NCBI RefSeq assembly: GCF_963677035.1 | Contig: NZ_OY781472.1 | Span: 1,302,001 to 1,366,000, forward strand | Direction of reading: 5' to 3' | Origin: an uncultured Hyphomonas sp. | Lineage (GTDB): Bacteria > Pseudomonadota > Alphaproteobacteria > Caulobacterales > Hyphomonadaceae | DNA length: 64,000 nt | In this document: piece by piece, positions 16,972-25,072 of the stretch | Layout of the letters: every line of letters starts with the position of its first letter | Numbering within the stretch: the first letter of the stretch is position 1 | Made by a program: the position numbers and the translations under genes | The notes under the pieces: model-generated | The model's input: only the letters and a program-made list of their open reading frames with translations | Databases searched by the model: none | What the model was told of the DNA's origin: nothing

Positions 16972-17397
16972 ATGTCACTCTTTCATCCGCCTGCCTGGTT
17001 CCCGCCGCAGCTCGCCTTCCTCTGGCCCCTGATCTGGGTTCAGGTGCTGATGCTGCGTGCGCAGATCCGGGCCGCCTATGGGCGCGGCGTGAAGTATCAT
17101 TGGTGCATTGGCGCCAATGGCCGGGTGTATCTTCACTCGATTGACTGGATTCCGGGGCAGAAGACGGAACGAGAGTTCCTGAAGCCTGCAACGCATTATA
17201 GCGACCGGCTCGCGGCCGCGTGCGACGGGCGGGCGGCCATGCCTGAATATCTCCGCACGCTCTCCCTCTCCTTCGGCGGAAGGGCAGGGGTGAGGGGCGG
17301 CGTCGTGGCCGCAAGCATTGCACGTGCGGATAGGGCTTGGCCCCTCACCCCAACCCCTCTCCCATGGGAGAGGGGCTTGCCCCTGCCGGAAACCTGA
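16972..17397 (+). CDS. Small membrane-anchored hypothetical protein with repeat-derived C terminus
   Basis: A 141-codon ORF starting MSLFHPPAWFPP, with one hydrophobic segment (about residues 10-28, containing LAFLWPLIWVQVLML) and a basic stretch after it. I recognise no known family. The first 90 or so codons look genuine. After residue 95 the frame runs into the 17260-17376 repeat and ends with the low-complexity tail PLTPTPLPWERG, so the natural C terminus was probably altered by repeat insertion. It resembles the ORF at 50574-51110 in its WP...W...L.L helix, a GN-(I/V) turn about 25 residues on, and its position just downstream of a hairpin cluster. The ribosome site is weak; it could be non-coding. 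Confidence 0.4.
   Translation: MSLFHPPAWFPPQLAFLWPLIWVQVLMLRAQIRAAYGRGVKYHWCIGANGRVYLHSIDWIPGQKTEREFLKPATHYSDRLAAACDGRAAMPEYLRTLSLSFGGRAGVRGGVVAASIARADRAWPLTPTPLPWERGLPLPET
17260..17376. repeat. Inverted GAGGGG/CCCCTCACCCC repeat
   Basis: An arm at 17260-17298 (ending ggcaggggtgaggggc) is inverted relative to an arm at 17340-17376 (starting gcccctcaccccaacccc). The right arm holds a perfect 22-nt palindrome at 17354-17375. This is the widespread bacterial repeat type that reads as PLTPTPLPWERG in one frame. It overlaps the 3' part of the ORF at 16972. Confidence 0.7.
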
Positions 17398-17470
17398 ATC
17401 CCGGCCTGACCCGAAAATTCAGCCCACCCCACACAAAGCGCCGTCACGGGCGCCGCATGCGCTGAAACAA

Positions 17471-17500
17471 AAACGCCCTCCCGGCGGGGGGAGGGCGTTT
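17471..17500 (-). terminator. Rho-independent terminator of phaB
   Basis: aaacgccctccc (17471-17482) pairs with gggagggcgttt (17489-17500) in a perfect 12-bp stem. On the minus strand it is followed by a T run (plus strand caaaaa just to the left). It lies 24 bases after the phaB stop. Confidence 0.88.
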
Positions 17501-17523
17501 ATGTGTTCCGGAATGAAACAGGC

Positions 17524-18249
17524 TTAGCCGGTGATATACTGCGCGCCGTTCACCGTCATCGTTGCGCCGGTGATAAATGCGCCGTCGTCGCTGGCGAGAT
17601 AGGCGCACATGGAGGCGATTTCTTCCGGTTTGCCGAGGCGGCCGACCGGGATGGTCGAGATGATGCTCTCGAGCACTTTCTCAGGCACAGCGCGCACCAT
17701 TTCCGTGTCGATATAGCCAGGGCAGACCGTGTTCACAGTGATGCCCTTCTTGGCGCCTTCCTGGGCCAGCGCCTTGGAGAAACCGATCAGGCCGGCTTTG
17801 GCGGCGGAATAGTTCGCCTGGCCGAACTGGCCCTTCTGGCCATTGATCGACGAAATGTTGATGACACGGCCCCAATTGCGCTCGCGCATGCCGTCCCACA
17901 CCTGGCGGGTGACGTTGAAAGCGGAGGTGAGATCGATGTCGATCACCTGCTGCCATTGGTCTTTCGTCATTTTGTGGAATGGCGCATCGCGCGTCACGCC
18001 GGCATTGTTGACGACGATGTCGATGGGGCCGAGATCTTTCTCGATGGCGGCAATCCCTTCGCCGACAGCGTCATAATCGGCGACGTCGAACTTGTAGACA
18101 TGAATGCCGAGTTCGTGGGCTGTTGCCTTGGCGGCTTCTTCATTGCCGGCATAGTTCGCGGCGACCTTGTAGCCGGCGTTTGCCATGGCTGCGCTGATGG
18201 CGTGGCCGATACCGCGTGTACCGCCTGTGACCAGAACTGTTTTGGACAT
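17524..18249 (-). CDS. phaB: Acetoacetyl-CoA reductase PhaB
   Basis: A 241-aa SDR that reduces acetoacetyl-CoA to (R)-3-hydroxybutyryl-CoA for polyhydroxybutyrate. The ATG at 18249 has a GGAGGAG site; an upstream extension is not needed. TGGTRGIG is the cofactor loop, NNAGVTRD follows, and SSINGQKGQFGQANYSAAKAG holds the catalytic Ser and YxxxK, all in the PhaB pattern (QKGQFGQ is diagnostic). The gene is divergent from phaR, whose product is the likely repressor; a TTGCACTGCAA palindrome lies 23 bp upstream of the start. No phaA or phaC is in the window. Confidence 0.95.
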   Translation of the reverse strand: MSKTVLVTGGTRGIGHAISAAMANAGYKVAANYAGNEEAAKATAHELGIHVYKFDVADYDAVGEGIAAIEKDLGPIDIVVNNAGVTRDAPFHKMTKDQWQQVIDIDLTSAFNVTRQVWDGMRERNWGRVINISSINGQKGQFGQANYSAAKAGLIGFSKALAQEGAKKGITVNTVCPGYIDTEMVRAVPEKVLESIISTIPVGRLGKPEEIASMCAYLASDDGAFITGATMTVNGAQYITG

Positions 18250-18271
18250 GGGTGCTCCTCCCTGGATTTTT

Positions 18272-18282
18272 TTGCACTGCAA
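18272..18282. promoter_or_regulatory. Putative PhaR operator
   Basis: ttgcactgcaa is a perfect 11-bp palindrome between the divergent phaB and phaR genes, with more TGC/GCA motifs nearby (gttgcag at 18299-18305, gcatgcag near 18328). PhaR of other alphaproteobacteria binds TGC-rich sites. Binding here is inferred. Confidence 0.5.
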
Positions 18283-18403
18283 CACGCTTAGCGCTACTGT
18301 TGCAGGAACTTCAATAGCGCATTGGTCGCATGCAGAATTTATGCGAGATTATGCGGCATAGCACAAAAATTGCTTTTCCCATGGGGAAAGCTGAGGGTTG
18401 AAA

Positions 18404-18988
18404 ATGGTCAAAGGGACGGGCTCTACAGGGCCAATCATCATCAAGAAATACGCAAACCGACGCCTCTACGACACGTCGACCTCGTCATATGTGACGTTGG
18501 ATCACCTGTCGGAACTGGTCCGCGAGGGCCGGGATTTTGAGGTTCGGGATGCCAAGACGGGAGAAGATCTGACGCGTCAGGTTCTGACCCAGATTATCTT
18601 CGAACAGGAAACCAAGGGCGAGGGCGCCCTGCCGCTGAACTTCCTGCGCCAGCTGATCGGCTTCTATGGCGGCGGCGCGCAGACTTTCCTGCCGGCCTTC
18701 CTCGACATGTCGATGAATTCCTTCGCTGAAGCGCAGAAGGAATGGCAGAAAGCCGCCAATCCGATGACCATGTTCGAGAAACAGGCCCGCCGGAACATGG
18801 TGATGTTCGAACAGGCCATGAAGATGTTCATGCCGACGCTCTATAATTCGGCAAAGCCCGAGAAGCCGGGATCGGCTTCGTCTCCGGCCGGCTCCATGAT
18901 GGAAATGCAGGCTGAGGCGCTGGCCACTATGCAGGCCCAGATGTCCGCCATTCAGGACCAGCTGGCAGAGCTTTACCGCAAGGACTGA
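18404..18988 (+). CDS. phaR: Polyhydroxyalkanoate synthesis repressor PhaR
   Basis: A 194-aa PhaR-family regulator. The ATG at 18404 lies 7 bases after GAGG; a TTG six bases upstream is less likely. The N-terminal DNA-binding domain has the hallmark IIIKKYANRRLYDTSTSSYV, followed by the accumulation-associated region around LPLNFLRQLIGFYGGG. The rest is Met/Gln-rich helix. PhaR senses PHB granules and represses phasin and pha genes. Its position divergent from phaB with TGC-rich palindromes between suggests autoregulation and control of phaB. Confidence 0.95.
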   Translation: MVKGTGSTGPIIIKKYANRRLYDTSTSSYVTLDHLSELVREGRDFEVRDAKTGEDLTRQVLTQIIFEQETKGEGALPLNFLRQLIGFYGGGAQTFLPAFLDMSMNSFAEAQKEWQKAANPMTMFEKQARRNMVMFEQAMKMFMPTLYNSAKPEKPGSASSPAGSMMEMQAEALATMQAQMSAIQDQLAELYRKD

Positions 18989-19011
18989 GGCGTCTTCCGG
19001 CTCAGGACACA

Positions 19012-19039
19012 AAAAAGCCCGCTGCGAAGCGGGCTTTTT
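19012..19039. terminator. Bidirectional rho-independent terminator
   Basis: aaaaagcccgc (19012-19022) pairs with gcgggcttttt (19029-19039) around tgcgaa, an 11-bp perfect stem with A and T runs on both sides. It lies between phaR and the convergent membrane protein gene and should serve both. Confidence 0.92.
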
Positions 19040-19062
19040 CAATTCCGGGAAAGGGCGGCGCC

Positions 19063-19530
19063 TCAGCCGTGATCCACACCGAAGTCGCGGCGGGCAGACA
19101 CGATGGTCACCACCACGCCGGCCAGCACATCCAGAAGCGTCATCGACATCAGGATGAAGAAGGTGGAGGTCGCGAAGTTCGGCGCCAGCAGGAATTCGAT
19201 CAGGCACAGAATGAACAGCATCATCGAAATCGCGTGATTGATGATGGTCGAGGTGCCGGTGCTGGTCGATTTCAGGATTTCCAGGAACAGGAAAACGATC
19301 GACAACAGCAGGATGGCATCGCCCTGCGTCAGCACCCATCGCACGCCGGAGATCATGGGCAGGGTGAAGAAAGTCTCGTTCAGCACCGCCTGGAGCGGGG
19401 CCATGTCGCTGGCAACGATCTGCCCCAGTTCATTGGTCGTCGTGGCCGGGCCGCCAGCCATGACGGCCAGAAGATTGTAGAGGGCCACCGGAACGACCAG
19501 TAGCGGAAAGATTCCGAAGATTGCACGCAT
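19063..19530 (-). CDS. Four-helix membrane protein, unknown function
   Basis: A 155-aa protein starting MRAIFGIFPLLVVPVALYN at 19530, with AAGGGG upstream. Four hydrophobic helices are visible: near residues 3-22, then LLLSIVFLFLEILK, then MMLFILCLIEFLLA, then LMSMTLLDVLAGVVVTIV. A polar loop with NELGQIVASDM joins the first two. I do not recognise a named family; conserved integral membrane proteins of this size and topology are common in alphaproteobacteria. An upstream in-frame extension to 19635 is possible but has no ribosome site. It shares a terminator with phaR. Confidence 0.72.
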   Translation of the reverse strand: MRAIFGIFPLLVVPVALYNLLAVMAGGPATTTNELGQIVASDMAPLQAVLNETFFTLPMISGVRWVLTQGDAILLLSIVFLFLEILKSTSTGTSTIINHAISMMLFILCLIEFLLAPNFATSTFFILMSMTLLDVLAGVVVTIVSARRDFGVDHG

Positions 19531-19778
19531 CAAATACCCCTTTTCGGTGCTGCTGCGGGACCCGGCATTCTGCCGTCTGTTCCTGGCGATAAACCCGCCA
19601 GCGATGGCTGCCTGTGTGCCCTTTTTCATGTTCACTAACCCGTCGCTCAGCGCGTGTTAACACGAGGTGTACCGGATAGTTTCCGGCGAGGCGAGGAAAA
19701 ACCCCCACGGCCTTAACCACCAGTATGCCCGTAAATCGGGCGATTTTGCGGGCGGGCCGTCCGGGAAACCGGTGAAGG

Positions 19779-20510
19779 TCAGATTTCGTCCGCGCCGCCC
19801 GGATGGCGGCGGCGGCGGATCAGCCAGGTGACACCGCGCAGGTCGGAGAAGGCATCGTTCAGGCGACCGAAATTCGTGTAGTTCGATGCGCCCGTCCCGC
19901 GTTCGCGGTGGTTCACGTCGCGATATTCCACCTCGAATCCTTCGGCCCGCATCAGGGCCGGCATGTAGCGGTGCATGTGATCGAAATAGGGCAGCTGGAT
20001 ATAGGCGGCGCGTTTCATCACCTTGATGCCGCAGCCGCTGTCGTCGCAATCATCTTTCAGCATGCGCTTGCGGATATTGTTGGCAAAGCGGGAGCCGAAC
20101 CGCTTCCAGGCGGTATCCTTGCGCTTGGCCCGGCGGCCCATCACCATGTTCAGCCGCTCCGGCGCATCCTGCCGGGTCAGTTGGCGGTAAAGGTCTGGCA
20201 GGTCGGCCGGATCGTTCTGGCCATCGCCGTCCAGCGTGCCGATGACAGGGGCTTTGGCGGCGAGGATGCCGGAGCGGATCGCGCGGCTCTGGCCGGCATT
20301 CTTCCGGTGGCCCAGGACGCGAAGCATGGGATAATCCGCCTTCAGCTCTACCAGCCGGGCGCGGGTATCATCGGTCGAGGCGTCATCGACGAACACCATC
20401 TCATAGGCGCGCCCGTCGAGGGCCTTGGCGATCTCGCCGATCAGGGTTGCCACATTTCCGGATTCATTGTGCACCGGAACGACGACGGAAAACTCAAGAG
20501 CCTGGTCCAA
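19779..20510 (-). CDS. Family 2 glycosyltransferase, DPM1/ArnC-like
   Basis: A 243-aa GT-A glycosyltransferase of the dolichyl/undecaprenyl-phosphate sugar synthase type: FSVVVPVHNESGN near the start, VFVDDASTDDTRARL with the DD pair, and TLDGDGQNDPADLP containing the DxD-like site. It lacks the C-terminal transmembrane helices of ArnC, so it is closer to single-domain DPM1. The start is a TTG with AAGGGA upstream. It probably loads a sugar onto undecaprenyl phosphate for the divergent ArnT-like enzyme 171 bp away; the sugar is unknown. Confidence 0.85.
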   Translation of the reverse strand: MDQALEFSVVVPVHNESGNVATLIGEIAKALDGRAYEMVFVDDASTDDTRARLVELKADYPMLRVLGHRKNAGQSRAIRSGILAAKAPVIGTLDGDGQNDPADLPDLYRQLTRQDAPERLNMVMGRRAKRKDTAWKRFGSRFANNIRKRMLKDDCDDSGCGIKVMKRAAYIQLPYFDHMHRYMPALMRAEGFEVEYRDVNHRERGTGASNYTNFGRLNDAFSDLRGVTWLIRRRRHPGGADEI

Positions 20511-20680
20511 TTCCAGATCCCTTCTGCTGATAGGCCCCCGATAGCCCGGCGCCCGAAAGTCTTCGCGTCATATAGGGCGTTCCGCAAGATGGCGAGCCCT
20601 GCGCTTCACCTGCAGCGGATAGGGGCACCTGCGTCCAAAAGCGCAAGACGAAGCGGTCCGAACCGGTTAGAGCAGGGGAC

Positions 20681-22675
20681 ATGACATTGCTCGACCGCCT
20701 CTCGACCGGCTGGAAAGCCTGGGTCGCTCTCTTTCTGATTACGTTCAGCGCCGCTGCGCCCGGTGTTTTCATGCTGCCCGCGCTGGACCGCGATGAAAGC
20801 CGGTTCGCGCAGGCCTCCAAGCAGATGCTGGAGGATCATGACTATATCCGCATCCAGTATCAGGACGAGCTGCGCAACAAGAAGCCCGCCGGGATTCACT
20901 GGTTGCAGGCAGCCTCGACGGCGGTCTTCACCGGGCCGGAAGCCAAGCAGATCTGGACCTATCGGTTCCCCAGCTGGATCGGGGCGAGCCTCGCGGCGGT
21001 GGCCTGTTTCTGGTGCGGCATCCCGCTGGTCGGGCGGCGGGCGGCGTTTCTCGGTGCGGCGCTGTTCGGCTCAACCCTGCTGCTGACCTCCGAGGCGCAT
21101 ATTTCCAAGACCGATGCGGTGCTGGTCTGCCTGACGACGTTTGGCATTGGCGCGCTGGGGCGGCTTTACCTGCGTGAAGGCCCGCCGAAACGTATGGCGC
21201 TTCTGTTCTGGCTCGCCATGGGGCTGGGCTTCCTGATCAAGGGGCCGGTCACGCCGATGGTCGCGGCCTATGCCGGGGTCGGGGCCTGGGTCTGGGGCCG
21301 GGCGGAGAATGGCAGGGGGGGCGACTGGTGGCGGCCGCTCCTCTGGTGGCCGGGGCCGCTCCTGTTCGTGGCGCTGGTGCTGCCCTGGTTTACCTGGGTC
21401 CAGATCGCGACCAGCGGAGAATTCCTGCAGGGCGCCGTCGGCAAGGACCTGAAAGACAAATTCACCGGCGCCTCCGAAGGCCATGGCGGCTGGCCGTTCT
21501 ACCATCTGACGCATCTGCCGATCTGGTTCTTCCCGGCGATCCTGCTGATCGTGCCCGGCCTTGTTGCGGGCTGGAAAGATGTACGGCAGGCGACTGTTGC
21601 GCGGGCCGGCCGGCCGGGGCTGATGATTGGCGGCGCGCTGCTCGCGCTGAGCCTGCTGCTGGCGCTGGTCCTGCCGTCATCTGCGGCCAATGGGATAAAG
21701 GTGGCCTATCCGGCGGTGCTGCTGCTTGTGTTCGGGTTCCTCTCGACGCGGAACGGTTGGTGGCGCCGGGCACCGGTTTCGCCGGAAGCGCCCGACGAGG
21801 TGAAAGGCCTGCGCCTGCTGTTGTCCTGGACGCTGCTGACCTGGGCTTTCTTCGAACTGATGCCGACCCTGCTCAGCCACTATATCCTGCCCGCCTATCC
21901 GGGCATGGCGCTGCTCTGCGGGTATGCGGCCGTGCGGCTGATCGAAGGGCGGACCATGCCGGTCTCGCGCTGGCTGTCGCTCGCCCTGTTCGGGCTCGGG
22001 GCGGTCTTGTTGCTGGGCATCTCCTATCCGGGCGCGGCGCATTACTTCATGGAGGAGGCGGCAGGCGACTTCACGACGGCATCCGGATCCGACGTCCTGT
22101 CCACCTGGCAAGCCTATTTCGATTATCCGGTCTGGCTGTGGTGGGCGGCGTTTGCGTTGTGCGGCGCGGCGGCGATCGAGTTCAGCCGTGCCCGGATCGT
22201 CATGTCCATTATTCTGGCCGTGGCGGGCGCCTTCGCGATCGGCTGGCATATCCGCATCTTCATGTTGCCCAGCCAGATCTGGGTACAGCCGACCGAAACC
22301 GCGCGGCTCGCGCTGGAAGATGTGTGCGGCGTTCCGGGAGAGGCGTGCGCGATGACGCCGCCTGAGCGCATTCTGGCGCTGGGCTATGCCGAACCGTCCT
22401 ACATTCTGACAATGGGGACGCAGAACACCCATCCGCCGGAAACGCCGCTGGACCTGCCAACAAACGAAAGTGCCTATCCGGTCGTTTACCTTGTGAACTA
22501 TGAGGACCGGAAGGCCGAGCCGCCGGTTGCCGAGGAAGTGGAACACCTGCGCGGTCAGGCCCGCGGCATGGGCCTCTGCATCACGGAATCAGAGCCATAT
22601 TATGCGCTGAACTATTCCAATGGCGACCCGGTTCACTTCGTTGCCATGCGCTTCGACAGGGATTGCGGCCGCTAG
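20681..22675 (+). CDS. ArnT-like family 39/83 glycosyltransferase, polytopic membrane protein
   Basis: A 664-aa GT-C enzyme with about a dozen membrane helices and a C-terminal periplasmic domain. The first periplasmic loop carries LDRDESRFAQASKQML, the acidic motif of the PMT/ArnT superfamily, then KKPAGIHWLQAAS. These enzymes use polyprenyl-phosphate sugars to modify lipid A, proteins or glycans outside the inner membrane. Divergent pairing with a DPM1-like synthase suggests the two work in sequence. True ArnT activity (aminoarabinose) is not shown, since no arn synthesis genes are near. Its TAG overlaps the receptor gene stop in a CTAG. Confidence 0.87.
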   Translation: MTLLDRLSTGWKAWVALFLITFSAAAPGVFMLPALDRDESRFAQASKQMLEDHDYIRIQYQDELRNKKPAGIHWLQAASTAVFTGPEAKQIWTYRFPSWIGASLAAVACFWCGIPLVGRRAAFLGAALFGSTLLLTSEAHISKTDAVLVCLTTFGIGALGRLYLREGPPKRMALLFWLAMGLGFLIKGPVTPMVAAYAGVGAWVWGRAENGRGGDWWRPLLWWPGPLLFVALVLPWFTWVQIATSGEFLQGAVGKDLKDKFTGASEGHGGWPFYHLTHLPIWFFPAILLIVPGLVAGWKDVRQATVARAGRPGLMIGGALLALSLLLALVLPSSAANGIKVAYPAVLLLVFGFLSTRNGWWRRAPVSPEAPDEVKGLRLLLSWTLLTWAFFELMPTLLSHYILPAYPGMALLCGYAAVRLIEGRTMPVSRWLSLALFGLGAVLLLGISYPGAAHYFMEEAAGDFTTASGSDVLSTWQAYFDYPVWLWWAAFALCGAAAIEFSRARIVMSIILAVAGAFAIGWHIRIFMLPSQIWVQPTETARLALEDVCGVPGEACAMTPPERILALGYAEPSYILTMGTQNTHPPETPLDLPTNESAYPVVYLVNYEDRKAEPPVAEEVEHLRGQARGMGLCITESEPYYALNYSNGDPVHFVAMRFDRDCGR

Positions 22676-24924
22676 AAGCTGTACCCGATGCGGATGCCGT
22701 AGGTGCGCGGGTCTGAGCGGAACGTGTCATAGCCGATGAACCCATAGCCGGAGAGCGCGTAATCTTCGTCCGTCAGGTTGCGGCCCCAGATCATTAGGTC
22801 GACACCGGAGTCTTCCAGCCGGATGCCCGCTTCTGCCTGTAGTGTCGTGAATCCCTTCTGAGAGCGGGCCTCAAGGCCTTCCGGGTCCAGATAATAGCGG
22901 CTGCGATATTTGGCATGCACGGACAGGTGCCCCGTGACCGAGGGGGTCAGGGCCGCATCGTATCGGCCGCCGAGGGTCGCGGATGTTTCCGGCGCAAAGG
23001 GCAGGGGCTTGCCGTCGAATTTTGCGGCGTTGCCGCCAATGTCGGATGCCTGGTCAATCTCCGTCTCAAGCAGGGTCAGCCCGCCATTGAGGGAGAGCGA
23101 CTCCATGGCTTGCCAGCTGAAATCCGCGTCGAGACCATAGACCGTTGCGGCGTCGAGGTTCGACAGGGAGTTCGAGGTAATGCTGCCGCCACCGGGAAGG
23201 GGGAAGTTCACGAAGATCCGTGCCTGGGGCGAGTCATAGTCCTGCCAGAACAGGGCAGCATTCCAGACGAAGTGGGCGCTGGGCTGTGCCTTGAAACCTG
23301 CCTCATACGCCGTGACGGTTTCGGCGCCGAAGAGGCCTTCATCGGAAAAGTGCGCCGCGTTGTTCTGCACTTCGCCATTGAAGCCAGCGGACTTGTAGCT
23401 GTTCGCAACGGACACATAAGCGGTGCCAGCGCCGCTCTCATAGGCGAGGGCAAGATTGCCGGTCAGCTGCGTATCGTCGATCTTGTTGGAACCGGCTGCG
23501 AGGCCAAGTCCGCCGACATTGTTGTAGCCGATGATGCCATCATCGAAGATGTGCCGGCCGGCCCCTGCGCCTTCGATTTTCTCCTGCGTGATCCGTGCCC
23601 CAATCGTTGCGGTCAGCCGGTCCGACAGGGAAAATTCATTATAGGTGAATGCGGCGAGTACTTTGCGGTCCTGCCGGATGTCCGTCACCAGCGTCATGGC
23701 AGTGCCATCGGAAACGGGCGCCGGGCCTGCACGGCTGGCGGCGCCGACATAAGGACAGGTGCCGAGCAAGGTGTCCGGATTCAGCTCGCCGCACCAGATC
23801 GTATAGGTCTGGCTGAAATCTTCCTGGGACGCATAGACGCCAAACAGGGTGGAGCCGCCGGCCCGTTCGGTCTTCAGGCGGACTTCCTGGGAATATTGCC
23901 GGAAGTCGCGAAGGTAAGAGAGGTTGGCGCTGAGCCGGGGATTGCCATAGAGCGCCGTCGCGCCGTCAAAGTCGAACCCGTATGCCTGATGGAAGCCTTC
24001 GAACGCCGTGAGCGATGTCAGCGACCAGGCGCCGATGTCGCGCGTGTATTCAGCCGAGGTGCCATAGAACGCGTTGTCCGTATCCTGAATGCCATCGCTG
24101 CCGACAGAAATCTTGTGGTCCGGCAGGTCCAGCGTGTCATTGCGCGGCGCGGCATTGATGCCATTGTCTTCCTCATAATGCGTCCGGACCAGCAGGCTGC
24201 CGCCAAGGGCTTTTTCCCAGTTGAGCCCGAGTCGAAGGCCGAATTCATCCCGGACACCGCCGGCGACTTCAGGTCCGCCGGTATTGTCCAGCGCGGCATC
24301 ACGCGAGAGATAACGTCCGGCGAGGCGGAAGCTGAAGTCATCGACGCTGTCCCCATAAGCCCCTTCCACATCTGTGCGTTCGAGATTTCCATACCCGGCG
24401 CGGACGTAACGTGACTGGCCGGCGCCCGGCAGAGCGGTGAGGAAGCTGATCGCACCGGAGGAGGCGTTACGCCCGAACAGCGTGCCTTGCGGCCCCTTCA
24501 GCACTTCCACCCCGGCCAGATCGTAGAGCATGAGGCCGGTCTGCACATTCGTCGCCAGCAATACCCCGTCGGAATAGACGGCTGCGGCGCCGGGGGTGAG
24601 GGCCTGATGATCCACCGCGCCGATCCCGCGGATCTGGAACGCCACCTGGGTGCCATTGGCGACGGCAGCTTCCACGCCGGTCAGCAGGTCGGTCACATCC
24701 TCGGCGCTGAGATAGGCGGAGGTGAAATTCAGCTCATCTCCGCTGATCACACTGACCGACATGGGGATGTCGCTGAGCGGTGTCTGGCTGGCCGTTGCCG
24801 TCGTGACGACGGGATCGAGCCTCGCCGGGGCATCTTCCGGTTCTGTCGCAAGGGTTGCAGCAGCGAGAATAAGCGCAAGGGACATTGGGGGAGGAGCTTT
24901 CTTTCGGAAGGTGTCGCTTAACAA
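22672..24924 (-). CDS. TonB-dependent outer-membrane receptor
   Basis: A 750-aa TonB-dependent receptor. The TTG start gives a signal peptide with a basic n-region (FRKK) and the core LALILAAATLA; a downstream ATG at 24885 would lose the basic residues. The plug domain includes IPMSVSVISGDEL and VAFQIRGIGAVDHQ, with the TonB-contact region ahead of it. The C-terminal barrel ends in GIRIGYSF, a proper outer-membrane terminal Phe. The ligand is unknown; the FQIRG and LKGPQGTLFGRN motifs are those of the broad group seen in aquatic alphaproteobacteria. A 20-bp perfect palindrome lies 44-63 bp upstream, implying repressor control. Confidence 0.93.
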   Translation of the reverse strand: MLSDTFRKKAPPPMSLALILAAATLATEPEDAPARLDPVVTTATASQTPLSDIPMSVSVISGDELNFTSAYLSAEDVTDLLTGVEAAVANGTQVAFQIRGIGAVDHQALTPGAAAVYSDGVLLATNVQTGLMLYDLAGVEVLKGPQGTLFGRNASSGAISFLTALPGAGQSRYVRAGYGNLERTDVEGAYGDSVDDFSFRLAGRYLSRDAALDNTGGPEVAGGVRDEFGLRLGLNWEKALGGSLLVRTHYEEDNGINAAPRNDTLDLPDHKISVGSDGIQDTDNAFYGTSAEYTRDIGAWSLTSLTAFEGFHQAYGFDFDGATALYGNPRLSANLSYLRDFRQYSQEVRLKTERAGGSTLFGVYASQEDFSQTYTIWCGELNPDTLLGTCPYVGAASRAGPAPVSDGTAMTLVTDIRQDRKVLAAFTYNEFSLSDRLTATIGARITQEKIEGAGAGRHIFDDGIIGYNNVGGLGLAAGSNKIDDTQLTGNLALAYESGAGTAYVSVANSYKSAGFNGEVQNNAAHFSDEGLFGAETVTAYEAGFKAQPSAHFVWNAALFWQDYDSPQARIFVNFPLPGGGSITSNSLSNLDAATVYGLDADFSWQAMESLSLNGGLTLLETEIDQASDIGGNAAKFDGKPLPFAPETSATLGGRYDAALTPSVTGHLSVHAKYRSRYYLDPEGLEARSQKGFTTLQAEAGIRLEDSGVDLMIWGRNLTDEDYALSGYGFIGYDTFRSDPRTYGIRIGYSF

Positions 24925-24967
24925 GCTTCCGGAAGGCGCATCAACGGGATCGCTGGGGTCACGCGGC

Positions 24968-24987
24968 TAAAGTGACTTTTCACTTTA
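24968..24987. promoter_or_regulatory. Palindromic operator candidate upstream of the TonB-dependent receptor
   Basis: taaagtga (24968-24975) and tcacttta (24980-24987) form a perfect 8-bp inverted repeat around cttt. It sits 44-63 bp upstream of the receptor start and between that gene and regA. The form suits a dimeric repressor; which one is unknown, and it does not look like a Fur box. Confidence 0.6.
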
Positions 24988-25072
24988 CCTCGGCGTGCCT
25001 TTCGGGGCGAAGACGAATCATTGCGGCCGGATCATAAGGACCGGACGGAGCATCCTGCGGGAAATGTCAGGA

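Noticed and set aside
20681..22675. Assignment as arnT (polymyxin resistance)
   Set aside because: No arnABCD genes nearby and the ArnT-like family includes many unrelated sugar transferases.
22915..24414. 499-codon plus-strand frame inside the TonB-dependent receptor gene
   Set aside because: The receptor on the other strand has plug and barrel motifs and a proper C-terminal Phe; this frame has no domain.
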